A stretch of 64,000 nucleotides of DNA from an uncultured Alteromonadaceae bacterium (GTDB taxonomy: Bacteria > Pseudomonadota > Gammaproteobacteria > Enterobacterales > Alteromonadaceae). The stretch lies in the NCBI GenBank assembly GCA_947501935.1, contig CANMXU010000023.1, positions 1 through 64,000 of the forward strand, given 5' to 3'. The stretch's first letter is position 1; each line of letters begins with the position of its first letter. A program made the translations under genes and the position numbers. The notes beneath the pieces were generated by a model. It was not told where the DNA came from. It saw only the letters and a list, made by a program, of their open reading frames with translations, and did no database searches. This document shows positions 17,330-26,756 of the stretch, piece after piece.

Positions 17330-18871
17330 TTACTCCTGACAACGAAATTCTGGTGAACATTGAACAACAAATAGGGCTTCTTCGATTTTTTTATCATCAC
17401 TTAAACCACGTATTGTCATATCATCAAGCATATTAAGCATGTAGCTTTGTAATTGCTCAGACATAAGTCCGCCATAAAAAACATCGTTTATCAGCTCAAT
17501 ATAAGTTAACGGCTCATTTATAGCATTGTCATGTATGGTTTTATTCCACGACCAACTCGTCGTTTTATCATTATCCCAAGACTGTATTCTTTTCCATAAT
17601 TTATTAGACAGGTTAATAAGGTTTTCCATAGTAAATAATGTAAATTCTGGTGCGGTTAGCCCTTTTTCGCTAAATTCACCTTCGGGTGCATAATCCGGTT
17701 CATAAAAGTTAAATACACTTTCAGCAAACAATGGCGCTTGACCGACACCGCCTTGGCTCAACATGAAAACATCCCACCATCTAGACGGATCATTACTGGT
17801 CACGTCTAAAGCTCGGCAAAAGTTGGTTAACACAATAAGCGGCTCTTTGGCTTTACCAAAATGGTATTTTTTACTGCTATTACCGGTTTCAGTACCGCTA
17901 TCAGCATGACCATCGGTCAAACTTCTATCTAATAAAATGGCCTTTATAATGGCCTTCATATCTCCTCGAACCCCAAAACCGTTATCACGAAAAACTCTTG
18001 CGACACGGCGGATATATCCAGGAGTAGGGTTGCTAATAGTTAAACGCTTAATTAATAATTTCGAGAGAAAAATAGCCGTATTACTGTGGTTAAAAAGGAA
18101 GTCGAGTGCTTGAGTAAGGTCTTCATAACCAGTTTGCCCTGCAGGGAAAACTTGACCCCAAACGACTTTCTCATCGTAGTCATGATATTTAGTAAGTTGC
18201 TTCATTGGCGTTATATTCGTGTCAAGGCGCCAACCGGTTAATACTCGTGCTAGTTCTTCAATATCGTTTTGACTATAAGTTGCTATGGTATTGCCATCGG
18301 CATCAAGTTTTTCTGAACCGTCCATATTTAATTTATTCAAACCTAAAGTGAAAAGCTGCATAAGCTCTCTAGCAAAGTTTTCATCGGGGTAAGAATTAGT
18401 TAGTGGGTCATGTTTTTTACTATTGGCAAGGCTTAAATACTTGCCCATTACCGGGCTTAAAGTAATGGCTTCTAAAATATCACGAACATTGCCAAAACTA
18501 TTTCGCACTAATATGTCGTAATACTCAACAGCATAATGTGGAAATACCTTAGGTGCAGGGCCAACTACAAAAATTTGACTTAACGCGAAGGCAGTGCGTT
18601 GACGTAATTGATCAGCCCCGGTAATGCCAATATTAAACCAAGCACTATACCTTTGCTCTTTTGAAAATTCGACGCCTTTACCTGTATAAGAAGCCGCCGA
18701 ATAGGCCCTCATTAAAGGTGTGTGCAAACTGGGTTCAAGATTAAATTGTTGGTCAAACCATGCCTCTTCGCCCATGGCTACTAAATTGTCTATATCGCTT
18801 CCTTTGGGACCAAAAGTTGCGCGAAAAATAAATTTCGCGGCTTCTTCCCGATTGTTTATTATATTACTCAT
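17330..18871 (-). CDS. DUF1800 family protein
   Basis: Protein of 513 aa. Family marks are FIFRATFGPKGSDI near the N terminus, NFARELMQLFTLGL (residue about 165) and ELARVLTGWR. No obvious signal peptide is seen, unlike its Tat-exported partner. It is the first gene of a two-gene operon with the DUF1501 gene. The family has no settled function; co-occurrence suggests that the two proteins form a unit. Confidence 0.88.
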   Translation of the reverse strand: MSNIINNREEAAKFIFRATFGPKGSDIDNLVAMGEEAWFDQQFNLEPSLHTPLMRAYSAASYTGKGVEFSKEQRYSAWFNIGITGADQLRQRTAFALSQIFVVGPAPKVFPHYAVEYYDILVRNSFGNVRDILEAITLSPVMGKYLSLANSKKHDPLTNSYPDENFARELMQLFTLGLNKLNMDGSEKLDADGNTIATYSQNDIEELARVLTGWRLDTNITPMKQLTKYHDYDEKVVWGQVFPAGQTGYEDLTQALDFLFNHSNTAIFLSKLLIKRLTISNPTPGYIRRVARVFRDNGFGVRGDMKAIIKAILLDRSLTDGHADSGTETGNSSKKYHFGKAKEPLIVLTNFCRALDVTSNDPSRWWDVFMLSQGGVGQAPLFAESVFNFYEPDYAPEGEFSEKGLTAPEFTLFTMENLINLSNKLWKRIQSWDNDKTTSWSWNKTIHDNAINEPLTYIELINDVFYGGLMSEQLQSYMLNMLDDMTIRGLSDDKKIEEALFVVQCSPEFRCQE

Positions 18872-19409
18872 TTTATTTACTACCTTTTAGAATTAATAAA
18901 CTACCGCTTCCAATTGCGGCGTAAAAAATGCAAAACGAAATTGCACTTCTGTTTCAAATATACCTTTGTAATGTAAATGTAATCAACCATAAAAAGCGTA
19001 TAAATAACAAAACATTGGACATGATTACCCCAAGCTATTGATAAAATTAAATTTTATAAAATCACCTTATTTCCAACAATAAGCCATAGAAAAACAACAA
19101 GGATAAGAGTTAATAATCATCATTTACTTTTGATTAAATATTTAACTATTAGATAAAAACAGCTGATGACAAACTGATTTCTCGATGATTTACCGGCGGA
19201 TTAACAAAGCTGTAAGGCGAAGAATAAGGTGATAACTATTGCGACAAATAGCTGAGGGGTCTTTGTGAAATCCCTCATCAGAATTAGATACTAAAGGCTT
19301 TTATTCAAAGCTCTTTTTAATAATAACACGGCTTATTCTAGAGGCCGTGTTATGACAAATATTTATGTATTGCAGCTCTGTACGAAACTGTTCAATAACA
19401 ACAGATAAC
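18872..19409. other. 538-bp intergenic region
   Basis: AT-rich spacer upstream of the DUF1800 operon and downstream of the glycosyltransferase gene. It contains one clear stem-loop: ATAACACGGC (19323-19332) pairs perfectly with GCCGTGTTAT (19344-19353) around an 11-base loop. It could terminate the glycosyltransferase operon (minus strand), although its T tract is poor. No gene is seen otherwise. Confidence 0.55.
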
Positions 19410-20420
19410 TCAGCTGATTTTTTTCTGGCCTAAACATTCCATCGCTAGCTGCTCAATACGCACATATATTTTCAATGGTAGTAACTTCAAAAAAGCACTG
19501 CACAAAGTGATCAGTGTTCTACTCGGCTCTTGAAATAATATCCGTATATCGCACCATAGGGCTTTAAAAATTAGCTGCATTGCTGAAAACTTACTACTTG
19601 ATTGCACCGCTCGACGGGCCAAATATCGCAGTTGATACGCTTTAGCCAAATTGTAATATTGTTTGAAAAACACCGGGTGTTTATCATGATTTAACCCCAC
19701 AGCTTTTTGCCAACTAGCAAACTGCTTGCTTAAGTTTGCTGATAAGCCAGTGTCATTAACTCGGTAATAGGTGAGCGGCTCTGCGATTCCTTCAAATGCC
19801 CAGTCGGTGCTAATAGCAATACGGGTCCATAACTCAATATCTTCCGACTGTCTTAAATTTTCATTAAAATACATTTTCCTGTATTTGTCAGCATGCTCAC
19901 CAAAGCAACTCACTTCATTTAACAGTGATTTACGTATCACTGGTGCTGAGCCATTTCCCACGGGGTTTCGACAAAAAATGTGCTGACGAGTAATGTTTTG
20001 CAATTTAGGATATTGGCCAATACCAAGCAGCTTCCCTTCTTCATCAACAAATAATGAAGGACAATAACTAACACCTACTTTCGGGTTAGTCGTTAAGTGT
20101 TGCACATGTTTGGCGAGTTTTTCCGGTGCCCAAAAGTCATCCGCATCTAACAAGGCAATATAAATTCCTCTAGCAGCATCAATACCGGTATTTCTGGCAC
20201 CAGATAATCCACGATTGGTTTGCTGAATTAACCGGATACGCGGATCGTCGAACCGACAAACCTTGGCTAAAGTATCATCGCTACAGCCATCATCAACTAA
20301 AATAATTTCAAAATGATGATAAGTTTGCGCAAGTACCGAGCGAATACTTTGCTCGATATATTTGCCCACATTAAACATTGGGATAACCACTGAAACTACA
20401 GGTATTGAATTAATATTCAT
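19410..20420 (-). CDS. Family 2 glycosyltransferase
   Basis: Protein of 336 aa with an N-terminal GT-A fold: VVSVVIPMFNVGKYI, IILVDDGCSDDT, GLSGARNTG and the metal-binding LLDADD (about residue 110). It is predicted to add a sugar to a lipid-linked repeat unit at the inner face of the membrane. Its start overlaps the flippase gene by 11 bases, so the two are co-translated. It very likely belongs to the exopolysaccharide pathway whose other genes lie at 29.6-38.9 kb. The sugar specificity is unknown. Confidence 0.9.
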   Translation of the reverse strand: MNINSIPVVSVVIPMFNVGKYIEQSIRSVLAQTYHHFEIILVDDGCSDDTLAKVCRFDDPRIRLIQQTNRGLSGARNTGIDAARGIYIALLDADDFWAPEKLAKHVQHLTTNPKVGVSYCPSLFVDEEGKLLGIGQYPKLQNITRQHIFCRNPVGNGSAPVIRKSLLNEVSCFGEHADKYRKMYFNENLRQSEDIELWTRIAISTDWAFEGIAEPLTYYRVNDTGLSANLSKQFASWQKAVGLNHDKHPVFFKQYYNLAKAYQLRYLARRAVQSSSKFSAMQLIFKALWCDIRILFQEPSRTLITLCSAFLKLLPLKIYVRIEQLAMECLGQKKIS

Positions 20421-21696
20421 GAGACTTTCTCCGGCTAATAAATGAAAGTAAAGTGAAACACTTTTTCGCTAATACAAAACCAGGATAAATGGCGATGCAC
20501 CACAACAAACTGCTAGCGAGTAAAATCATGGCAAACTCTATTGGTTGTGTTGGTGAGAAATAGATAAGTAATAACAAGCTGATGAGTAAGCACAGCAAAC
20601 GAGTGAGGATTTCGCATTTAAAGTCGCCCTGAGCACGTTGAAAGCTACAGTAAGTATCCACAAGGAGATTCGGCAAAGCGACCAAACATAAAATAACCAC
20701 TATAGGTATGGTTATCTGCCACTTTTGGTCAAAAATTAATGGCAGATAAAATGGCACTAGCAGTGCTTGTATAACAAAAACTAAACCTATGCATGTGGCA
20801 ATACGGTAAACGATACTTTGCTGCTGGGTTAATTTGCCTTGGCGCTGTAATTTACATAAAAAAGGAAATAGTGCGCTGTTAAAAACATTGCCAATTGATT
20901 GGCTCAAACCAATGCCTGCGTTTTTGGCAAAGCTATAAATACCAAATAATTCAGGAGACATAAGCTTACTAGCGATAAAAGTATCGGTGTGTAACCTAAG
21001 TGCACGTAGGCTTTCACAGCTTAACAATTGCCCTGAGGTTCGCAGCAGCTGTTTTATTACCCTTAGGTCAAAACCTAGCCCATAAGATTTCACTGGCGCT
21101 AATGAAAATAATATTAACCACAATAAGGAAAAAACAATTTTCCCGTAAGCTACCGCTAAAATATCTGCTTGTAGAACAGCAAACAAAGCGATAGATAAGT
21201 TTTCAGCAATTACGCAAATACCGCTGCGCAAACTCAACCAGCGCATAAGGTTTTCGCGCTGCAATAAAAACACTTTAATGCTCACCCAAGGATAAAACAG
21301 ATAGATAAGCGCCATCGTTTTTAATAACGTCGCTAAGTCAGGGTTATCATAAGAGTCAGCAACAATATCTGCGAGTAAGTACTGAATTAAGGCAATTGCT
21401 AAACACATACCCCATTGTATAGTGGCACCGTTTTTGGCATAGCTCGCTAATTTTTCAGGTGCACAACGAATAATTTGCGTACCAGTACCAGCGCGTAGTA
21501 ACAAGCCAAGCATATCGTGAAATGCTAAAGCGAGCATGGCAGTACCATAAGAAACGGGAGTAAGTGCTGCGGCTAATACCACTATGGTAACAATACGTGA
21601 TATTTTTGCGAGAACTTCGCTGCCCATTAACCAGGCTGCATTGGAAAACAGCTGGACAACAGGTTGCAGTTTTTTGATAAAATAGCTGTTCTGCAT
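20410..21696 (-). CDS. Polysaccharide flippase (Wzx/MATE-like)
   Basis: Integral membrane protein of 428 aa with about 12 hydrophobic segments spread over its length, as in the Wzx/RfbX oligosaccharide flippases. It would move undecaprenyl-linked repeat units to the periplasmic side. It is the first gene of a two-gene operon with a family 2 glycosyltransferase. It is the only flippase candidate in the window, while the polymerase, export and chain-length genes are at 32.9-36.9 kb. A 12-bp inverted repeat sits in its leader. Confidence 0.85.
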   Translation of the reverse strand: MQNSYFIKKLQPVVQLFSNAAWLMGSEVLAKISRIVTIVVLAAALTPVSYGTAMLALAFHDMLGLLLRAGTGTQIIRCAPEKLASYAKNGATIQWGMCLAIALIQYLLADIVADSYDNPDLATLLKTMALIYLFYPWVSIKVFLLQRENLMRWLSLRSGICVIAENLSIALFAVLQADILAVAYGKIVFSLLWLILFSLAPVKSYGLGFDLRVIKQLLRTSGQLLSCESLRALRLHTDTFIASKLMSPELFGIYSFAKNAGIGLSQSIGNVFNSALFPFLCKLQRQGKLTQQQSIVYRIATCIGLVFVIQALLVPFYLPLIFDQKWQITIPIVVILCLVALPNLLVDTYCSFQRAQGDFKCEILTRLLCLLISLLLLIYFSPTQPIEFAMILLASSLLWCIAIYPGFVLAKKCFTLLSFISRRKSHEY

Positions 21697-21706
21697 GTGT
21701 GCCCCA

Positions 21707-21740
21707 AAATATAAACGTAAATTGATTAACGTTTATATTT
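21707..21740. promoter_or_regulatory. Inverted repeat in the flippase leader
   Basis: Perfect 12-bp arms AAATATAAACGT (21707-21718) and ACGTTTATATTT (21729-21740) with a 10-base spacer, ending 11 bases before the flippase ATG. The geometry (long arms, 10-base spacer, close to the start) resembles the repeat before the HnoC-like gene at 23437-23474. It is likely an operator, though an RNA hairpin is also possible. Confidence 0.55.
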
Positions 21741-21910
21741 CAAGTTTCATTCCAACACTACAAAATATTTTAACCTACTGTTTTATTGTGTTTTATTTTG
21801 TCTTTCTGATAACTAACTGCAAAACAACAATAGTTAAGTTTGCATTCTGCTAAAGCTAATAACATTGTTTTTGCAATTTGAAAAGCCGCGCTTCTTCAAA
21901 TTAACTGATG

Positions 21911-23419
21911 TTATTCAGTGGTAGTTGCTTGCCATTGCTGAATTTTTCGATACAAGGTTGACGGACTTACCCCTAACTCACTCGCCGCTTTTACAATGTT
22001 GTCCTGACAAGTAAAAATTGCATGCTCAATAGCATGGCGCTCAACCTCTGCTAACGATTTTATTTCACCCGCGCCAGCACTAGAATTAGCACTGACATTA
22101 GTATTAGCTGGCTGTTTACTAATTACGCCAGCCGGCACTTCTTTGTGGTTAGGGTTGGGAATAGTTAAGTTTGGCACAGCCGTAGAAGCTGAAGTAATCG
22201 CCTGTGCGGTTTGACTATTTCCGCCTAATTGCTGAGACAAAATAACGTCTGAAATTAACGGTCCTTCTGACATAACCACGGCGCTATGAATAATATTTTG
22301 TAGCTGCCTAACATTTCCAGGCCAAGCATAGCCGTTAATAAGAGCCTCTGCTTTGGTAGAAAAGCCCGCAAAGGACTTTCCTTCTATCTCGCTAAAGTAG
22401 CTTAAAAAATACTGCGCTAATTGCAAGGCGTCATTACCGCGCTCACATAATGGCGGTAAAAATATTGAAATAACATTAAGGCGATAATATAAGTCTTCAC
22501 GCAATTTTTTCTCAGCAATCGCACTATGCGGCTCGCGATTGGTGGCACAAATAAAACGAATATCTACTTTTTCTTCTTTGCCACTACCTACTTTTTGAAA
22601 GCATCCGGTTTGAATAAAGCGCAATAACTTGGCCTGTAAGCTCATATCCATTTCGCCTATTTCATCAAGAAATAAACTGCCTTTATTGGCAAGCGTAGCT
22701 GCGCCGTCACGATTCGATACCGCTCCAGAAAAAGCCCCTTTAACATGACCAAATATTTCTGACTCCATTAATTCTGAAGGGATAGCGGCACAATTAAGGG
22801 CAATAAAGGGCTCGTTACTTCTTTTACTTAAACGGTGAATTGCTTGAGCAGCAACTTCTTTGCCTGAACCACTTGGCCCTGTAATAAAAACTGAAGCACT
22901 GCTTGGCGCACACTGCTCTATTGAAGAGTAAACAAATTGCATAGCAACCGACTCACCAATAAAACCTTCAAATTGTTTTTTACGGTATTGTTGGTATTGG
23001 TCAATGGTTCTGCGCATTAAAGTTCGTTCGGCCAACACTTGCTGTAATTGCAGCGCTTGCTTTAATGTTACGATCAAATCGTAATTGTCCCACGGCTTCT
23101 GCAAATAGCCCCAAATTCGTCCTTGGTTTACTGCCGTTAACACTAGGTTCATATCATCACAACCGGTTAATACGATACGCACTGTTTCGGGGGATATTTT
23201 AGCCACTTGCTCAAGTAATTGGTTACCGTCCATGTTTGGCATTTTCATATCTGATACGATCACATCAATCGGAGTTTTAGCGATAATTTCAAGCGCTAAA
23301 GCCCCGCTTTCTGCTGTCATTACTTCAGCATCTAACTTACTGGTAATACGCTCAAGCGAACGCAAAATTAAACGTTCGTCATCTACAAATAGAATTCTTG
23401 GCTTATTTAGGTCTTGCAT
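21911..23419 (-). CDS. REC-AAA+(sigma-54)-Fis HTH response regulator, HnoC-like
   Basis: Protein of 502 aa. The receiver domain (residues about 8-125) has the phosphoacceptor Asp57 in VIVSDMKMP and the conserved KPWDN. The AAA+ domain (residues about 150-390) has Walker A GPSGSGK (181-187) and Walker B LFLDEIGEM. The sigma-54 contact loop reads GAFSGA (228-233), a Thr-to-Ser change from the usual GAFTGA. A Ser/Thr/Asn/Pro-rich linker leads to a Fis-type HTH at the C terminus. It is divergent from the HnoD-like and H-NOX genes. In Shewanella oneidensis the H-NOX kinase signals to a regulator called HnoC; this is the likely counterpart and a candidate activator of the nearby sigma-54 promoters. 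Confidence 0.85.
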   Translation of the reverse strand: MQDLNKPRILFVDDERLILRSLERITSKLDAEVMTAESGALALEIIAKTPIDVIVSDMKMPNMDGNQLLEQVAKISPETVRIVLTGCDDMNLVLTAVNQGRIWGYLQKPWDNYDLIVTLKQALQLQQVLAERTLMRRTIDQYQQYRKKQFEGFIGESVAMQFVYSSIEQCAPSSASVFITGPSGSGKEVAAQAIHRLSKRSNEPFIALNCAAIPSELMESEIFGHVKGAFSGAVSNRDGAATLANKGSLFLDEIGEMDMSLQAKLLRFIQTGCFQKVGSGKEEKVDIRFICATNREPHSAIAEKKLREDLYYRLNVISIFLPPLCERGNDALQLAQYFLSYFSEIEGKSFAGFSTKAEALINGYAWPGNVRQLQNIIHSAVVMSEGPLISDVILSQQLGGNSQTAQAITSASTAVPNLTIPNPNHKEVPAGVISKQPANTNVSANSSAGAGEIKSLAEVERHAIEHAIFTCQDNIVKAASELGVSPSTLYRKIQQWQATTTE

Positions 23420-23436
23420 ATTCCATCCTTTATTGA

Positions 23437-23474
23437 TTTATCCATTTATATTTAATGACTTATAAACGGATAAA
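23437..23474. promoter_or_regulatory. Inverted repeat before the HnoC-like gene
   Basis: TTTATCCATTTATA (23437-23450) and TATAAACGGATAAA (23461-23474) are complementary at 13 of 14 positions with a 10-base spacer. It begins 18 bases upstream of the regulator start. This is a candidate autoregulatory operator, with the same spacer length as the flippase-leader repeat. Confidence 0.55.
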
Positions 23475-23798
23475 ATATCCCTTACTCTCGTGCTAACTTA
23501 TCATAACCAATGCAGGCCAACTAGCTCACTACTGCGCATAACAAGGCGCAATTTAAATATATGATCTTTTTTAAGATGAATTTAAAAAAACCTCTAAGCA
23601 CACTTTAAAAACAAAACAGCTAGGGTTATTAAAGTTGAATCATAGCATTTAGCAACCTAAGCTTATCCTATTGTTCAACTATTGTTTTACAGTATGTTTA
23701 TGACATTATAGGTGAAATTACTATTTTTTGGTGTATGCCAAAATTCAAAATAGCTGTATGAATTTAGAAAATAATTCGATCAATAATAGGGAAAATGA
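23475..23798. other. Divergent spacer between the HnoC-like and HnoD-like genes
   Basis: This spacer must hold the promoters of both transcription units. I found no -24/-12 element here. A short inverted repeat, TTTTGG-N6-CCAAAA (23726-23743), lies about 55 bases upstream of the HnoD-like start. No small gene is seen. Confidence 0.5.
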
Positions 23799-25070
23799 AT
23801 GTTAGATAAAGACAGCGAACATGCATTATATTCAGACATGACTATTTTGTGTGTTGACGACGAAACTAGCATTTTACGTTCACTACAGAGAGTTTTTAAC
23901 CGTAAAAGCTATCAAGTATTAGTTGCCGAAAGCGCTGCCGATGCCCTAGCAATAATGGCACAGCAGAACGTTAATGTAATTATTTCTGATATGCGCATGC
24001 CGGTTATGGATGGACCTGAGCTTTTAGCAAAAGTAGCTAATTTATATCCAGAGACTTATCGTATTGTACTCAGTGGCTTTGCTGACTTTGAGTCAACCGT
24101 TGCAGCAATAAATTTAGGAAAAATCAATAGGTTCGTTAATAAGCCGTGGAACAATAATGATTTAGTCAGTGTGGTAGAAGAAGGCTTAGCCCGGATAAAA
24201 TTAAAGCGAGAAAACATTCGCCTTAAATTGATAGTTGAACAGCAAAATATTGAACTAAAGCAGTGGAATGATGAACTTGAAAATAAAGTAAAGTTACGAA
24301 CCAAACAAATTCGCGCCGCGCTCGCAATTAATGAACGAAACAATAAAGCCAGCGAAAAAATGCTGTTTAACTTTATTGCTATTAATCCGAATTTAAATGG
24401 CCATTTTGCTAAAAATGTTGGTAACTTAGCCGGACGATTGGCGGTTAAACTGAACTTAGAAAAACAAGAGATAAATACCATTCGCTTAGCTGGTTTTTTA
24501 ACTGAAATTGGTATGTTAGGCATAGACCCATACATATGTACCACGCCTTTTTCGCAGCTAACTTACGAACAAAAAACCGAATTTTTAGCACAAGGCAATA
24601 TTGCCAAGCAAATACTATCGCCAGCCCAGCATATGAATGATGTTAGCGACATACTCTGGCATCAGTATAAATCACTTAAAGATATTAAAACCTCAGCTAA
24701 GTCAGCTATCGCATGTAATATACTAGCTGTTGCTCGTGATTACTGGCGTTATGCCAGCGGTAAAATATTAGCTTTTCAAGTAGAGCCTATTAAAATTCAA
24801 ATTGAATTAAATAAAGCTAAAAATACTAAATATGCTGAAAAGGTACTGGCTATTTTAGCCAAACACCCTGAGTTAGTTGACGACAATAACTTAGAACAAG
24901 GTATAACCACCCAGCAACTTAAGCCCGCTATGGTACTTAAATATAATTTATATACGGTTAATCATTTATTAATTTTAGCTGAAGGCCATGAGTTTTCTCA
25001 ATCATCAATTGATCACCTTATTGCCTATGAAAAAAACCAACAACATATATTAACTATTGTGGTTGAATAA
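23799..25070 (+). CDS. Response regulator with degenerate HD-GYP domain, HnoD-like
   Basis: Protein of 423 aa. The receiver domain (residues 14-130) has the phosphoacceptor Asp64 in IISDMRMP and KPWNN (115-119). A coiled coil follows (residues about 138-180), then an HD-GYP-related domain. The metal-binding HD pair is replaced by Thr235-Glu236 (FLTEIG), the usual HHE is WHQ, and no GYP motif is present, so it should not hydrolyse cyclic-di-GMP. His202 in GHFAKN may be the retained first ligand. In S. oneidensis a degenerate HD-GYP protein (HnoD) modulates a cyclic-di-GMP phosphodiesterase. GGGA precedes the start by 8 bases. It heads an operon with H-NOX and its kinase. Confidence 0.85.
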   Translation: MLDKDSEHALYSDMTILCVDDETSILRSLQRVFNRKSYQVLVAESAADALAIMAQQNVNVIISDMRMPVMDGPELLAKVANLYPETYRIVLSGFADFESTVAAINLGKINRFVNKPWNNNDLVSVVEEGLARIKLKRENIRLKLIVEQQNIELKQWNDELENKVKLRTKQIRAALAINERNNKASEKMLFNFIAINPNLNGHFAKNVGNLAGRLAVKLNLEKQEINTIRLAGFLTEIGMLGIDPYICTTPFSQLTYEQKTEFLAQGNIAKQILSPAQHMNDVSDILWHQYKSLKDIKTSAKSAIACNILAVARDYWRYASGKILAFQVEPIKIQIELNKAKNTKYAEKVLAILAKHPELVDDNNLEQGITTQQLKPAMVLKYNLYTVNHLLILAEGHEFSQSSIDHLIAYEKNQQHILTIVVE

Positions 25071-25103
25071 ATTATCGCTAGTTGATATTTACAAGGAAAA
25101 ATT

Positions 25104-25652
25104 ATGCAAGGAACAATATTTACCAGCTTTTCAGAGATGGTTATTGAAAAGCTAGGAATGGAAGTATGGAATGAACTGCTTGATACCGTAAAACCAGCTT
25201 CGGAAGGTGTTTATACTTCGGGCATGCGTTATTGTGACTCAGAAATGATGGCGCTAGTTGAAGCTCTATCAATAAAAACCGATATCGACGCCTCAACTTT
25301 AGTAAGAACCTTTGGCGGCTACTTATTTATTCACTTATATAACAGTAGTCCGGCAGACATCACCCATATTGATAACCTAAAAGACTTTTTACTCAGTATC
25401 GACTCGGTCATTCATAAAGAGGTTCAACGAGTTTATCCCAAAGCCTATTTACCCTCTTTTGAATATGATGAAAGCACCGAAGGCGAGCTGGTAATGTACT
25501 ATCATTCAAAACGAAAATTATGTCATTTGTCTGAAGGTTTGATTTTAAGTGCAGCAGAACATTTCAACCAAGCGATAACCATTCATCAACCTGAATGCAT
25601 GCACCATGGCGCAGATAAATGTAAGTTACATATTACTTTTAAGGCTGAATAA
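25104..25652 (+). CDS. H-NOX haem nitric-oxide sensor
   Basis: Haem NO/oxygen-binding domain protein of 182 aa, the full length of stand-alone bacterial H-NOX. The proximal haem ligand is His104 (SIDSVIHKEV) and the haem-carboxylate YxSxR motif is Y133-H-S135-K-R137. No distal-pocket Tyr typical of oxygen-binding forms is evident, so it should sense NO. Cys140, His161, Cys165 and Cys173 match the zinc site described in Shewanella H-NOX. It overlaps the following kinase gene by one base (TAATG), and the kinase is its expected partner. Confidence 0.93.
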   Translation: MQGTIFTSFSEMVIEKLGMEVWNELLDTVKPASEGVYTSGMRYCDSEMMALVEALSIKTDIDASTLVRTFGGYLFIHLYNSSPADITHIDNLKDFLLSIDSVIHKEVQRVYPKAYLPSFEYDESTEGELVMYYHSKRKLCHLSEGLILSAAEHFNQAITIHQPECMHHGADKCKLHITFKAE

Positions 25653-26596
25653 TGAGTGAAGATAACGCATATAAAGTTGCCTATGAGAGAGAAAAAAAAG
25701 CACGAATGTTAGCCGAGAAGTTGCTTAATGATAAAACGCGCGAACTTTACGAAAATGTTTTAAACCTTCAAACGACGGTCGCTGAACTTAACGATACTCA
25801 AGCGCAATTAGTGCAGGCAGAAAAAATGGCCTCATTAGGGCAGCTCTCTGCAGGTATGGCCCATGAAATAAATAACCCTATTGGTTTTTCTTACAGTAAC
25901 CTTTCATGTTTGCAAGAATACCTAAGTGACTTCTTTCAACTTGATAACCTAATTACCAAGCCAGAAGAGCCTAACAATGATGCTGAAGTTTTATTAAAGA
26001 GCTACCTTCAACTACATCAAAAAATTAACGCTAACTACATTAAAGAAGATATACCAATCTTGCTAAGCGACACTTTAGAGGGGTTAAACCGCGTTAAAAA
26101 AATTGTTGCCAACTTGAAAAAAATCTCTTACAAAGGTGACAACGAGTTTATTTGCTGTGATATTAATGAGTGCATTAATGACTGCTTAAAGGTAGCCAAA
26201 AGTGAACTTAAATATTCAATGGAGATTGAATTAATCCTTAATGATTGCCCTGAAATTTACGGCCAACCATCTGACTTAAATCAAGTATTTATCAATTTAT
26301 TTATCAACGCCTCTCATGCCTGTAAAGAAAATGGCAAGTTAACCATTAAATCTTTCCATGATGAAAACAACGTTATTGTCAGCATAAAAGACAACGGTGC
26401 AGGTATTGCTCCCGAGAATTTACAAAAAATATTCGACCCCTTTTATACCTCAAAAGCTGTAGGTGAAGGCACAGGGCTTGGCTTATCTATATCTCATGGT
26501 ATTATCGAAAAACATGGCGGCAGCATTCAAGTAGAAAGTGTAGAAAACCAAGGCACATGTTTTACCATTAGTTTACCAATTGAGCAGGAATTTTGA
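25652..26596 (+). CDS. H-NOX-associated histidine kinase, HnoK-like
   Basis: Soluble kinase of 314 aa without membrane segments. A coiled coil (residues about 10-60) leads into the H box with phospho-acceptor His71 (AGMAHEINNP). The C-terminal ATPase has the N box (INASHACKENG), G1 (DNGAGI), F (FDPFYTSK) and G2 (GTGLGLSIS). In known systems NO-bound H-NOX inhibits the kinase autophosphorylation. Translational overlap with H-NOX supports pairing. Likely targets are the two receiver proteins encoded just upstream. Confidence 0.92.
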   Translation: MSEDNAYKVAYEREKKARMLAEKLLNDKTRELYENVLNLQTTVAELNDTQAQLVQAEKMASLGQLSAGMAHEINNPIGFSYSNLSCLQEYLSDFFQLDNLITKPEEPNNDAEVLLKSYLQLHQKINANYIKEDIPILLSDTLEGLNRVKKIVANLKKISYKGDNEFICCDINECINDCLKVAKSELKYSMEIELILNDCPEIYGQPSDLNQVFINLFINASHACKENGKLTIKSFHDENNVIVSIKDNGAGIAPENLQKIFDPFYTSKAVGEGTGLGLSISHGIIEKHGGSIQVESVENQGTCFTISLPIEQEF

Positions 26597-26756
26597 TGGC
26601 GGTTTAATAATTACCCGTTTGAGCTTAACTAAAGCCGTCAACTAAATTGTCTTTATGAAAAATACCTAGCCCACTTTTTCATGATCCACATACTTTATTA
26701 GTTTTATAATTAGCAAGTCCGAATTATTTGTAAGATATCACTTCTATTGCACCTAA

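Noticed and set aside
19323..19353. Stem-loop as a certain terminator of the glycosyltransferase operon
   Set aside because: The stem is perfect but the T tract on the minus strand is poor, so it is only noted within the spacer.
21866..21889. Sigma-54 promoter before the flippase gene (minus strand GG...TTGCAAAA)
   Set aside because: The interval between GG and GC is 11 bases, not 10, which is normally not functional.
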